From assembly GCA_963747755.1 (NCBI GenBank), contig CAVVGK010000001.1, forward strand, positions 1 through 64,000: 64,000 bases of DNA, given 5' to 3'. The first letter of the stretch is position 1, and every line of letters starts with the position of its first letter. A program made the translations under genes and the position numbers. This stretch comes from DATFVA01 sp963747755. Its GTDB lineage: Bacteria > Bacteroidota > Ignavibacteria > Ignavibacteriales > Ignavibacteriaceae. Under the pieces are notes generated by a model, which made no database searches, had not been told where the DNA came from, and saw nothing but the letters and a program-made list of their open reading frames with translations. Below, piece by piece: positions 18,901-26,855 of the stretch.

Positions 18901-18948
18901 AGCGAGCCCGGGAAGGGGACATTGATTGAACTTCAGTCTGAAAAATGA
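15907..18948 (+). CDS. Propeller-type sensor histidine kinase (module 2)
   Basis: About 1013 aa and the paralogue of the kinase at 12021-15104. Signal peptide MQPIRSLILFFLLSLFSIVSAQ; about 14 Reg_prop repeats (GFMWLGTQDGLNRFDGY, GNLWIGTNQGVFK, NIWIGTVSGGLD); Y_Y_Y domain; one transmembrane helix (WWFRIAAVLLIAALFYALY). The HisKA_3 phospho-His is in RIANDLHDELGSDL, and HATPase_c follows (YKECLTNIVRHS, DNGIGFD, GSGLNNL). It should sense an extracellular signal through the periplasmic propeller and phosphorylate the downstream regulator. The ATG at 15907 is used rather than the preceding TTG. The extracytoplasmic part is the more diverged half, so the two kinases may sense different ligands. Confidence 0.92.
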   Translation: MQPIRSLILFFLLSLFSIVSAQTLQTLKEENLRFRNIGLEQGLSQSTVYAVAQDSRGFMWLGTQDGLNRFDGYSMKVFKHIPGDRNSVADNSISCLAGGKDDNLWIGTFKGGLDRYSVAENKFYHYAHSDSSGGSINADRINILFKDSDGEIWIGTNKGLSHYKNQEDNFEHVSFVTRAGIKESIAVNALCEDGDGNLWIGTNQGVFKTDSASKLKALHVNIGPDKHGSYIISTIYADRGKLLIGSEENSLESYNIKTGKVTTFSGSPKGIRPLIEESDGIFWYGSLYSSGLNALNLKTRESSSISSVQNDLVVALYKDSNGIIWAGTFFHGVFLFDKQNNRFTNYLNDPQNPNVVMSVIQDYRGRFWAGTFGNGLKFIDSETNKVISYINNPGDRNSLSSNRILSLAEGPGHNIWIGTVSGGLDCFNPGTGSFTRYIYDPHSSENKISSNDVTALYNDTKGNLWIGHYLGAIDIYNYSSGTFTHLSPAESDSIVIKGSTITIFREDKNGRVWIGTHGSGLLSYMPATGKFTGYELLKDTPTGRQKLNEKVDISTLYTADDGIIWLGSDKNGIIKFDPASDSSTLYKIKNSKPDNVIYGLLPDNSGHFWLSTNNGLTRFDPETVTFKNYDKNDGLQSNEFNQGAYFKNSKGELFFGGVNGFNVFSPDEIKDNAIIPPVYFTSFKVFDKPLPDIDSVLLSKKIELSYSQNYFSFEFVALSYTVPEKNQYAYILENFDKDWHYASSHQRYASYTNLDPGKYTLRVKGSNNDGIWNEEGSSIELIINPPFWMTWWFRIAAVLLIAALFYALYRYRVIQILKMERMRFRIANDLHDELGSDLSAIALASQMTKGQDTNDQGRLNKIRENALRAIDSMREIVWFIKPEHDSPGKLLERIKEVTETMLEGKNYTIDEGTSFLKYFQDIESRQNLFLIYKECLTNIVRHSECTEVKIIFGNGNDKKLLSIYDNGIGFDIEKAKKGSGLNNLQARAMRIKSSIKIKSEPGKGTLIELQSEK

Positions 18949-18962
18949 CGTAATTGCGTCAT
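18945..18962. promoter_or_regulatory. Perfect inverted repeat ATGACG-N6-CGTCAT, module 2 site 1
   Basis: Overlaps the last codon and stop of the kinase gene and precedes the response regulator. It is repeated with the same arms and spacing at 19671-19688. Likely binding site of the adjacent LuxR-type regulator (inference). Confidence 0.6.
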
Positions 18963-18995
18963 AATATCTTTAGACAGGACTTTATATTTTTTAGT

Positions 18996-19640
18996 ATGAC
19001 CAAAAATGAAAATATCATAGTCTGGATCATTGAGGATAATGATTATTTCCGATCGACGATTGAAGATCTGCTGAACAGTACTGAACGTTTTGACTGTAAA
19101 GCCGGTTTCTCCAATTGTGAAGACGCAATCAATGCACTATCCAAAGAACCTCCTCCCGATGTGATTTTACTGGATATCGGGCTTCCGGGTATGAGCGGCG
19201 TGGAGGGAATTCAGCATATCAAATCCATTTCGCCGAATACAGCAGTAATTATCCAGACTGTACATGATGATAATGAAAATGTTTTTAATTCTCTTACGGC
19301 CGGGGCATCCGGTTACATCCTGAAAACCTCTTCGAAAGAAAAAATAATTGAATCTATAGATGAGGTAATGCAGGGCGGAGCGCCTATGAACGGACAAATT
19401 GCAAAAAAGGTGCTTGATGTATTTAAGAACCTCTCTGCCCCGGTCAAAGAGTATCAGCTTACCGAACGGGAGACGGAAGTACTTCATTCCCTGGTTGAAG
19501 GGAAAACGAAAAGGCAGATAGCGGATGTACTTTTTCTGAGCTATCATACTGTTGACAACCATATCCGGAATATTTACAGTAAACTGCATGTCCATTCAAG
19601 AACCGCTGCTGTTGCAAAAGCGGTAAAAGAAAAATTATAA
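18996..19640 (+). CDS. NarL/FixJ-family response regulator (module 2)
   Basis: 214 aa from the ATG at 18996. Receiver domain with acidic residues E13-D14, phosphoacceptor Asp60 in VILLDIGLPGMSG, and Lys in GYILKTSSKE. LuxR-type helix-turn-helix at about 150-210 (LTERETEVLHSLVEGKTKRQIADVLFLSYHTVDNHIRNIYSKL). A longer frame from a TTG at 18954 would begin inside the inverted repeat, so the internal ATG is preferred. Partner of the kinase ending at 18948. Inverted repeats stand before and after this gene. Confidence 0.92.
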   Translation: MTKNENIIVWIIEDNDYFRSTIEDLLNSTERFDCKAGFSNCEDAINALSKEPPPDVILLDIGLPGMSGVEGIQHIKSISPNTAVIIQTVHDDNENVFNSLTAGASGYILKTSSKEKIIESIDEVMQGGAPMNGQIAKKVLDVFKNLSAPVKEYQLTERETEVLHSLVEGKTKRQIADVLFLSYHTVDNHIRNIYSKLHVHSRTAAVAKAVKEKL

Positions 19641-19670
19641 AAAGCCGGAGGGAGAATATTCCCCCTGAAA

Positions 19671-19688
19671 ATGACGTATATGCGTCAT
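19671..19688. promoter_or_regulatory. Perfect inverted repeat ATGACG-N6-CGTCAT, module 2 site 2
   Basis: Same arms as the site at 18945-18962; only the spacer differs (TATATG against TAATTG). It lies 30 bases after the regulator stop and about 70 before the T9SS gene, a good position for control of that gene. Confidence 0.65.
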
Positions 19689-19758
19689 GGTCTTTTAAAA
19701 GCAATAATTGATAACTTTTCACAAATCAATAAATCCGTTAAATGATCTGGAGTAAGTG

Positions 19759-22200
19759 ATGAAAAATTTTTACAGAAGGTTAACATATTCAATTGCGATA
19801 ATATTTTTATCGGTGACAATTACCAGCGCCCAGTGGGTCTGGCAGAAGCCTCTGCCCCAGGGTAATCCGCTTTACGGCGTATCATTTACAGATGCTGATA
19901 ATGGAACAGTCGCCGGGGAGGCGGGCACGATCCTCAGGACGACAGACGGAGGACAGTCATGGAATTTTCAGAACAGCGGAAATACTTATAAGCTTCTGGC
20001 CGTCACTTTTACTGATGCAAACAACGGCTGGGCTGCCGGTTTTGATCAGGTTAACGGACCTGCTTCTGTTTTAAGGACCACCGATGGCGGTGAGACGTGG
20101 TCTTCAAAATATTACAACTCTTATGCATGGATAACGGGAATATCATTTTCGGATGCTAATACAGGTACATTCATCGGTGTGGATCTGAATCTTTTTGCAC
20201 CTCTCATCATGAGAACGACCAATGGAGGTGCCAGCTGGGTTTCACAATCTGCTACCCCTGCATTTTACTACGGAATAAACTTTACAGATGCAATGAACGG
20301 AACTATCGTCGGAGGATCAGGACTCATACTGCACACAACTGACGGGGGCAGCAGCTGGGTAGACCAATCAGCTGCAGGAGGCACCACAGGCGATCTGTTT
20401 GGAGTTTCTTTTACAGATGCAAATAACGGGACGGCAGTTGGCACTGATTATACGACCGGAGTAATTTTAAGAACTACCGATGGAGGTTCAAGCTGGGCGA
20501 GTCAGTATACAGGCAGCCTGGTGGGGTTTCAGGCAGTATCATTTGCGGATGCAAATCATGGAACTGCAGTCGGCAGTGACGGTGCCATTGTTCATACAAC
20601 GGACGGCGGCACTACGTGGATAGAGCAAAACAGCGGAACCAGCAACCTTCTGCAGGGAGTTTATTTCAGTGATGTGAATAATGGAACAACAGTTGGTCTG
20701 GCAGGTGAAATCATAAGAACCACCGATGGCGGAGACAACTGGCTAATGCAGTCAATCGGAACAACTACTAATTCAAACCAGGCAATTATGTTTACCGATT
20801 CTCTGAATGGAAAAGCAGTCGGGCTCTCCGGAACAATCCTTGGAACTAACGATGGTGGGAATACGTGGTCTCTGGAAACCAGCGGTACAACGAGTGATCT
20901 TCAGGCGATATCTTTTTTGAGTGCAGACATGGGATGGGTATCGGGTTATAATGGTGTAATTCTTAAAACTACAGACGGCGGCAGCAACTGGACGACCCAG
21001 AATGGTGAAGCTTTTACGGTCTATTTTGGAGTTTCATTCAGCGATGCAAATAATGGAACGGTGGTAGGACAGGGTCCCGATGCTCTTGATGGAGCCCTGA
21101 TAAAAAGAACCACTGACGGCGGGACTACCTGGACGGCACAGGCAAGCGGATTGTCGAGCTCGACACTTCTGTACGGCGTATACTTTACAGATGCAAATAC
21201 CGGTTTTGCAGTCGGAGAGAATGGTACAATTATTAAAACAACCGACGGAGGCAGCAGCTGGTTCAGCCTGGCTAGCGGAACGACAGATGTTCTGCATAGT
21301 ATCTGCTTTGCCAATGCTAATACAGGAATAATAGTGGGTTATGATAATGTCGGTGGAACAGGAGGGATAATTCTCAGAACTACAGACAGCGGGACTACCT
21401 GGGTTAACCAGACACCGGGTACAATAAACGGATTTTTAGCCGTTTCTTTTTCTGATGCTGATCATGGAGTAGTTACCGGAGGATTCGGAGCAGTACTGAG
21501 AACCACAGACGGAGGAAGTACATGGCAGAGTGAACAGAGCGGTGTTTCAGGAGACCTGTTCGGAGTAAGTTGTCCTGTAAACCACTTCAGCTACATTGCC
21601 GGTGTAAATGGAGCGATCCTGACCGAATATACAGGCAGCGTACCCGTTGAGCTGGTATCATTCAATGCTGCAGTAAACGGCAGTTCTGTTGAACTGAACT
21701 GGATTACTGCCACCGAGACGAACAACCGGGGATTTGAGATTGAGAGGAAAGTTTCCGGAAGCAGCTGGCATTCAATCGGCTTTGTCAAGGGAAACGGTAC
21801 AACAACACAACGGAGTATTTATAAATACAGCGATAATTCAGTTACACAGGGATCATATACTTACCGGTTAAAACAAATTGACTTCGACGGAACGCTCAAA
21901 TACTCTAATGAAAGTGAAGTTAAAGTTAATATACCATCAGAATTTTCACTTAGTCAGAACTATCCCAATCCTTTTAACCCTTCCACACAGATAAGTTTCA
22001 GCATCCCTGATGATGAGGTAGTGAGTTTGAATATTTACAATACACTTGGTGAAAAGGTGGCAGAATTAATAAACGGATTTGTAAAAGCAGGCAATCATAC
22101 AATGACATTTAATGCATCCGATCTTGCAAGCGGCGTATATTATTATAGGATCCAGGCAGGTGAGAGTATCGCAGTGAAGAAGATGATGTTGATTAAATAA
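19759..22200 (+). CDS. T9SS-sorted Ycf48/BNR-like propeller protein (module 2)
   Basis: 813 aa. Signal peptide MKNFYRRLTYSIAIIFLS...TSAQW. About 13 repeats of the form SFTDANNGTAVGxxGxILRTTDGGxxW, the pattern of Ycf48/HCF136-like and sortilin-like propellers. A fibronectin-like segment (VPVELVSFNAAVNGSSVELNW) and a T9SS type A sorting domain (LSQNYPNPFNPSTQ, end VKKMMLIK) follow. Exported and probably surface-bound; target unknown. The start is ATG 19759 behind GGAG. It is the third gene of module 2, with an inverted repeat just upstream, and is the positional counterpart of the gene at 8502-11195. Confidence 0.88.
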   Translation: MKNFYRRLTYSIAIIFLSVTITSAQWVWQKPLPQGNPLYGVSFTDADNGTVAGEAGTILRTTDGGQSWNFQNSGNTYKLLAVTFTDANNGWAAGFDQVNGPASVLRTTDGGETWSSKYYNSYAWITGISFSDANTGTFIGVDLNLFAPLIMRTTNGGASWVSQSATPAFYYGINFTDAMNGTIVGGSGLILHTTDGGSSWVDQSAAGGTTGDLFGVSFTDANNGTAVGTDYTTGVILRTTDGGSSWASQYTGSLVGFQAVSFADANHGTAVGSDGAIVHTTDGGTTWIEQNSGTSNLLQGVYFSDVNNGTTVGLAGEIIRTTDGGDNWLMQSIGTTTNSNQAIMFTDSLNGKAVGLSGTILGTNDGGNTWSLETSGTTSDLQAISFLSADMGWVSGYNGVILKTTDGGSNWTTQNGEAFTVYFGVSFSDANNGTVVGQGPDALDGALIKRTTDGGTTWTAQASGLSSSTLLYGVYFTDANTGFAVGENGTIIKTTDGGSSWFSLASGTTDVLHSICFANANTGIIVGYDNVGGTGGIILRTTDSGTTWVNQTPGTINGFLAVSFSDADHGVVTGGFGAVLRTTDGGSTWQSEQSGVSGDLFGVSCPVNHFSYIAGVNGAILTEYTGSVPVELVSFNAAVNGSSVELNWITATETNNRGFEIERKVSGSSWHSIGFVKGNGTTTQRSIYKYSDNSVTQGSYTYRLKQIDFDGTLKYSNESEVKVNIPSEFSLSQNYPNPFNPSTQISFSIPDDEVVSLNIYNTLGEKVAELINGFVKAGNHTMTFNASDLASGVYYYRIQAGESIAVKKMMLIK

Positions 22201-22232
22201 TGGGCTGACTAAAGATTAATCAATTAAAAAAT

Positions 22233-22266
22233 CAGGGAAGGCAGTGATGTCTTCCCTGTTTTATTT
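22233..22266 (+). terminator. Intrinsic terminator after module 2
   Basis: CAGGGAAG and CTTCCCTG around a ten-base loop, then TTTTATTTT. Confidence 0.8.
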
Positions 22267-22328
22267 TCATAGGGGCAGGGTATAGGAGTGTGGAGCGTAG
22301 GTTAGCGGGAAAGGGGAGAGGGTAGGAG

Positions 22329-22454
22329 GATAAGAAGGTGAGAAGGTAAGAAGATAAGAAGGTGAGAAGATAAGAAGGTAAGAAGGTAAGAAGGTGAGAA
22401 GGTGAGAAGATAGGAAGATAGGATGATAAGAAGATAAGAAGATAAGAAGGTAAG
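22329..22454. repeat. Octamer tandem repeat G(A/G)T(A/G)AGAA, about 16 units
   Basis: Period 8, mostly GATAAGAA, GGTGAGAA and GGTAAGAA with a few substitutions (GATAGGAA, GATAGGAT). The plus strand is almost all purine. It lies in the 445-bp gap between module 2 and the T9SS gene at 22645 and does not code. The rest of the gap shows nothing further. Confidence 0.9.
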
Positions 22455-22644
22455 CCTGAGGAGAATTTAATTACAGATGCGGCTTCACTTCTCTTGAATT
22501 ATAAAATAAATGTGATTAAATAGATAAACCCCTTTTATATTATTAATAATTAATAATTGAAAGAGGAAATAAAACAGGAGAGTATATCGCTCAAAAAGTA
22601 AATAGCCCGGTAACTTTATTTTAATTTCATTATAGGATTTTAAT

Positions 22645-24684
22645 ATGAATAAAATTTTACACTTTTCGTTTTTCCTGATATTAGGGTGGTTAACAAATTT
22701 CGGTTTTGTGACAACTGAATCATATTGCCAGAACGGTACCTATGTAAAAGTGCATGATAATGTAATACAAAGGGAAACCGGTACATATAATAATGCAGGA
22801 AGCAGTATATATAATATTACTACTGCAGATTCCATTTGCAGCCTTGAATCTTTTGCAAAGCATGGACAGGCAGCCCCCAATACCGGCGGAGGTACATTAA
22901 ACCCGGCAGCATTTATGAATCCTACAACAGTCAATTCCTCGGGTCAAATTGCATTTTACTCGCAGGTAAATGGTTCGGTAAGGAACCAGGGAATATTTAT
23001 AGCCGATTCCGCCAATATTTATGCAATAGCAATAGGCAGCGGCAGCGGAGGCGGCAGCGGGGATACTATTTCAAATAGCGGTGATCCTTCCCCTGTAGGA
23101 GGAACATTCAGCGGATTCTTTGGAGGTACAGTTTTCGCACCGGATATCAATGATGCAGGCGATGTACTTTTCTTCTGCGATGTAAACGGAGGCAGTTCTT
23201 ACCGGGGTTTATTTTTATACCAGACTTCGTCACAGCAGATTGTGAAAATCGCTGCTGTTGGTGATCCTTCTCCAATCGGAGGTATTTTTGATGCAGTTGG
23301 TCCCGGTTCCTTAAATAACAATGGTAAGGTAGTCTTTCTCGCATGCCCTCAGGGCAGTATAAATGCCAACATATTTTTATGGGATAACGGCAGCGTAACA
23401 AAAGTTGCCGCTGTTGGAGATCCGGCACCGGGGGGCGGAACTTTTTCTTTACTTGGTACTGAAAGTTATGGTTTTCCTGACGGAACCAATATTCCGGCGG
23501 GACCGATACCTGATATAAACGACCAGGATCAGATCGCCTTCAGAGCAATTGTTTCAGGCGGTATAACCGAACGGGGCATAATCGTGAGGACAGGCGGAAT
23601 AGATGACTGGTATATTAAAGCTTCAGACCCAACACCTATCGGCGGTACTTACCTCGATATCCAGGCAGCATCAATAAATAATAATGGACAGATAGCTTTT
23701 TTTGCTGATTACAAGCCGACACCCTCCACGGTAAGTTCCGGATTGTTTGCCGGTTCACCCGGCAGTTGGAGAAAAGTGATTGTTTTTTATGATTCAATTG
23801 ATGGGGGACAGTGTCTTGGGCTGGCTTTCTCCCGGAACCCGATGCAATTTATTGATCAGAATGGCAAAGTTGTGTTCTGGACGGACCTGAGCAGCAGCGG
23901 AGGTATGGACAGATTGGTAGTCAGCCAGCCGAATGGTGATTTTCTGATCGCTGCCAGAAGAGGAGACATCTCACCCATCGGCGGCACTGTCGGTTCAATG
24001 GATGCCTGGCCGGCTATGTACGACTTATCAGGGACACTTAATTCTGCAACCCCGGGAGCTGCCGGAGGAGCTTTGAGTGCGCATATGGTTTATAGCCTAT
24101 GCAATGTCGTACCAGTTGAATTAATTTCTTTTAGTCTGAATGTAACAGGCAGTGAAGTGATTTTGAACTGGAGAACAGCAACAGAAATTAATAACAAAGG
24201 TTTTGAGGTAGAAAGGCAAGTCCATAGTTTCCAATCCGCAGGAGGTCGCTGGGAAAGAATTGGATTTGTGGAAGGATTCGGAACGACGACAGAACAGAGG
24301 ACTTATTCATTTGCAGATGATAATATTTCATCAGGTAATTATACCTACAGATTGAAACAACTCGACTTTGACGGGTCATACAAATATTCAAATGAAGTTG
24401 AAACTGAAATCACTGCGCCGGCAGAATTTGCATTGAGCCAGAATTATCCTAATCCGTTTAACCCCACGACACAAATAAGCTACAGTATAGTAAAAGACGG
24501 ATTTGTAAGTCTGAAAGTTTACAACTCGCTTGGACAGCAGGCAGCAAGTCTTGTAAATGGAATAGTAAAGGCAGGCACACACGAAGTAACATTCAATGGA
24601 GCTAATCTTGCAAGCGGAGTATATTATTATAGAATTAATGCAGATAGTTTTACCAGCACAAAAAAGATGATACTTCTTCGTTGA
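22645..24684 (+). CDS. T9SS-sorted secreted protein with NxxGxxAF-type tandem repeats
   Basis: 679 aa. Signal peptide MNKILHFSFFLILGWLTNFG. The region about 90-470 has repeats with N-x-x-G-x-[IV]-[AV]-F cores (VNSSGQIAFYS, INDAGDVLFFCD, LNNNGKVVFLA, INNNGQIAFFAD) alternating with GDP[ST]P-GG segments, as in the choice-of-anchor NxxGxxAF family. A fibronectin-like domain (VPVELISFSLNVTGSEVILNW) and T9SS type A sorting domain (LSQNYPNPFNPTTQ, end STKKMILLR) follow. Exported; function unknown. The start has AGGA upstream. It stands alone behind the octamer repeat. Confidence 0.85.
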   Translation: MNKILHFSFFLILGWLTNFGFVTTESYCQNGTYVKVHDNVIQRETGTYNNAGSSIYNITTADSICSLESFAKHGQAAPNTGGGTLNPAAFMNPTTVNSSGQIAFYSQVNGSVRNQGIFIADSANIYAIAIGSGSGGGSGDTISNSGDPSPVGGTFSGFFGGTVFAPDINDAGDVLFFCDVNGGSSYRGLFLYQTSSQQIVKIAAVGDPSPIGGIFDAVGPGSLNNNGKVVFLACPQGSINANIFLWDNGSVTKVAAVGDPAPGGGTFSLLGTESYGFPDGTNIPAGPIPDINDQDQIAFRAIVSGGITERGIIVRTGGIDDWYIKASDPTPIGGTYLDIQAASINNNGQIAFFADYKPTPSTVSSGLFAGSPGSWRKVIVFYDSIDGGQCLGLAFSRNPMQFIDQNGKVVFWTDLSSSGGMDRLVVSQPNGDFLIAARRGDISPIGGTVGSMDAWPAMYDLSGTLNSATPGAAGGALSAHMVYSLCNVVPVELISFSLNVTGSEVILNWRTATEINNKGFEVERQVHSFQSAGGRWERIGFVEGFGTTTEQRTYSFADDNISSGNYTYRLKQLDFDGSYKYSNEVETEITAPAEFALSQNYPNPFNPTTQISYSIVKDGFVSLKVYNSLGQQAASLVNGIVKAGTHEVTFNGANLASGVYYYRINADSFTSTKKMILLR

Positions 24685-24708
24685 CTTTTTCTGAATAATA
24701 ATTATGTA

Positions 24709-24738
24709 GAAGGGAAAACCACCATAGGTTTTCCCTTC
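24709..24738. terminator. Strong hairpin after the NxxGxxAF protein
   Basis: Twelve-base arms GAAGGGAAAACC and GGTTTTCCCTTC with a six-base loop. No T run follows, so termination is likely but not certain. Confidence 0.5.
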
Positions 24739-25034
24739 AAATAATGAACTGCCGAATGCAATCTGCATAAAAACTGCTTCCGTTGGATTTCCTACTGTAA
24801 CAATTACGTTGTCCTTAACGGAGAGAGAACGTTCCTGCCTCCTGGTACCTGTCTGCAGCGAGGTAATGGCGTGATATGAAAAACAAAAATGTTTTCCCTA
24901 TTTTATTTTTAATTAGTTAACTTACGGGCAGACGCAGGTTTTATCGTCACATTAAAAAGTATTAAGATTAGTCTGATAATTCGAATGTCTTTATTGATGT
25001 AGTATATATTATTCAATTCTTATAAGGAGAAATT

Positions 25035-26810
25035 ATGCGAAATAATTTTACGGTTTTCAGATATGTAATCGGGATATTAAGTCTCACTTTTATCCTTTCA
25101 TTCAGTCTGGTTTGGGGACAGACGAACGGTGTGGTTACCACAAACAATAATTTCAACCGGCTGACAGTGACTAATGGAAACAGAACAATATCTTCTGTTC
25201 CTGTTATGTCTCCTTCTTCGAAGGTAATGTCTGATCATTCTGCCGGAAATACTCAAAATATTGAGCTTGCCGGCTGGAATCTCCTTCAGACAGTCAGCGG
25301 TGTTGTAAAAGCAATTTCATTTGTTAATCCCAATGTCGGCTATATGGCGGCGGAACTGGGCGTTGTATATAAGACCACGAACGGGGGAGCCGATTGGTCG
25401 ACCGTTTTAAACCTTGGCTTTCCTTACTACTGGTACGGTGTGCATACTTTTACTCCTCAAAAAGTGCTGATCGCCGGCTTTAATAATACCACGGGCGACG
25501 GTATAATGCGCTGGACATACGACGGCGGTGTAAACTGGACGGATGATATAATTGTTGCCCCTGCACCCTTTAACTGGCTGCAGGGACTTGGGTTCGCGGA
25601 CTCACTGCATGGTTTGGCAGTCGGCAGCATCCTCTCAGCAGGGAAAGTCTTTATTACTGAAAATGGTGGAACTGATTCAACCGACTGGACCCCAGTAGTA
25701 GCAGACCCTACTCAGGGATGGTTTGCAGGTAATTTTACAATGAGACCTGATGGGAAATATTATATTACCGGGATCAGTTTCTGCAGCTCGACCGACTTCG
25801 GTCTATCATGGGACAGCAGAACCTCAATTGATAATACTTTTGACGGGGGAGTTTCTTTTCCCGATGATTTACATGGATGGACAGGCGGAGGATCAATATC
25901 CCCGACTGTAGAAGGCTGGGTGCATCGTACAACAGATGGCGGTACTACCTGGAGCGGCAGGATACTCAGTACACCTTATCCTATCCGTGTTGTTTACTTT
26001 CTTGATTCCCAGCTCGGTATCGCGCAGGGCGGTGAAGTAAACAGCGGCATTGGAGGGATATGGGAATCAACCGACGGCGGAGCTAACTGGACTGAAGCTG
26101 TAACTACCGGAATGGAAATGGGCAGCATCGACTGGCAGCGTATAAGTGCTGATAGTATTGATATCTGGAGTGTTGGTTATACAAGTTCAGGAGGATTTCA
26201 CAGCGGTGTGTACAAAAAAAGGATTGGATACAGCGTTGTTCCTGTTGAACTCACTTCTTTTAATGCTGATGTTCAGGATGGATCTGTTTTACTTAGCTGG
26301 CAGACTTCAACTGAAATCAATAATAAAGGATTTGAAATTGAGAGAAGCAGGGATTCAGAGACCGAAAGTAAACAATGGCAGGCTATTGGTTTTACAGGGG
26401 GTTTCGGAACTACTTCTGAAAATCATTCATATTTATTTACTGATAATAATATCACCTCCGGTAAATATTCTTATCGTTTGAAGCAGATCGATTTTGACGG
26501 AAGCTTTACATATTCTAATGAGATCCAGATAGATGTGAATTCTCCTTCGGAGTACAGTTTAAGTCAGAATTATCCTAACCCGTTTAATCCGACAACCAGC
26601 ATTAAATATTCAATTCCCGAAGATGGATTCGTTTCATTAAAAGTCTACAATTCTCTCGGGCAGCTGGCTGCAGTTCCGGTAAGCGAATATAAATCAGCAG
26701 GCACTTATAATGTAGTATTCGACGGTATGAAACTCTCAAGCGGCGTATATTATTACAGGATGGAATCGGGCGGAAGAGTGATGGTAAGGAAGATGATGAT
26801 TCTCAAGTAA
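25035..26810 (+). CDS. T9SS-sorted propeller-like secreted protein
   Basis: 591 aa. Signal peptide MRNNFTVFRYVIGILSLTFILSFS...WGQ. After a low-complexity linker come Ycf48/sialidase-like repeats (AISFVNPNVGYMAAELGVVYKTTNGG, GFADSLHGLAVG, VHRTTDGGTTW, WESTDGGANW). A fibronectin-like domain (VPVELTSFNADVQDGSVLLSW) and T9SS type A sorting domain (LSQNYPNPFNPTTS, end VRKMMILK) follow. Shorter than the other propeller proteins, so fewer blades. A good AAGGAG precedes the ATG. The 296 bases upstream hold no gene. It is monocistronic; downstream is the convergent GH20 gene. Confidence 0.85.
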   Translation: MRNNFTVFRYVIGILSLTFILSFSLVWGQTNGVVTTNNNFNRLTVTNGNRTISSVPVMSPSSKVMSDHSAGNTQNIELAGWNLLQTVSGVVKAISFVNPNVGYMAAELGVVYKTTNGGADWSTVLNLGFPYYWYGVHTFTPQKVLIAGFNNTTGDGIMRWTYDGGVNWTDDIIVAPAPFNWLQGLGFADSLHGLAVGSILSAGKVFITENGGTDSTDWTPVVADPTQGWFAGNFTMRPDGKYYITGISFCSSTDFGLSWDSRTSIDNTFDGGVSFPDDLHGWTGGGSISPTVEGWVHRTTDGGTTWSGRILSTPYPIRVVYFLDSQLGIAQGGEVNSGIGGIWESTDGGANWTEAVTTGMEMGSIDWQRISADSIDIWSVGYTSSGGFHSGVYKKRIGYSVVPVELTSFNADVQDGSVLLSWQTSTEINNKGFEIERSRDSETESKQWQAIGFTGGFGTTSENHSYLFTDNNITSGKYSYRLKQIDFDGSFTYSNEIQIDVNSPSEYSLSQNYPNPFNPTTSIKYSIPEDGFVSLKVYNSLGQLAAVPVSEYKSAGTYNVVFDGMKLSSGVYYYRMESGGRVMVRKMMILK

Positions 26811-26831
26811 TGAGGAGAAGCTAATATTAAG

Positions 26832-26850
26832 CCTGCCTGCGGAAGGCAGG
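26832..26850. terminator. Hairpin between convergent genes
   Basis: CCTGCCT / AGGCAGG with a short GCGGA loop, followed on the plus strand by TTTAATTATT. It lies between the T9SS gene and the GH20 stop and may end both transcripts. Confidence 0.5.
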
Positions 26851-26855
26851 TTTAA

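Noticed and set aside
22329..22454. CRISPR or coding repeat
   Set aside because: The period is 8 bp with no spacers, and all frames are low complexity.
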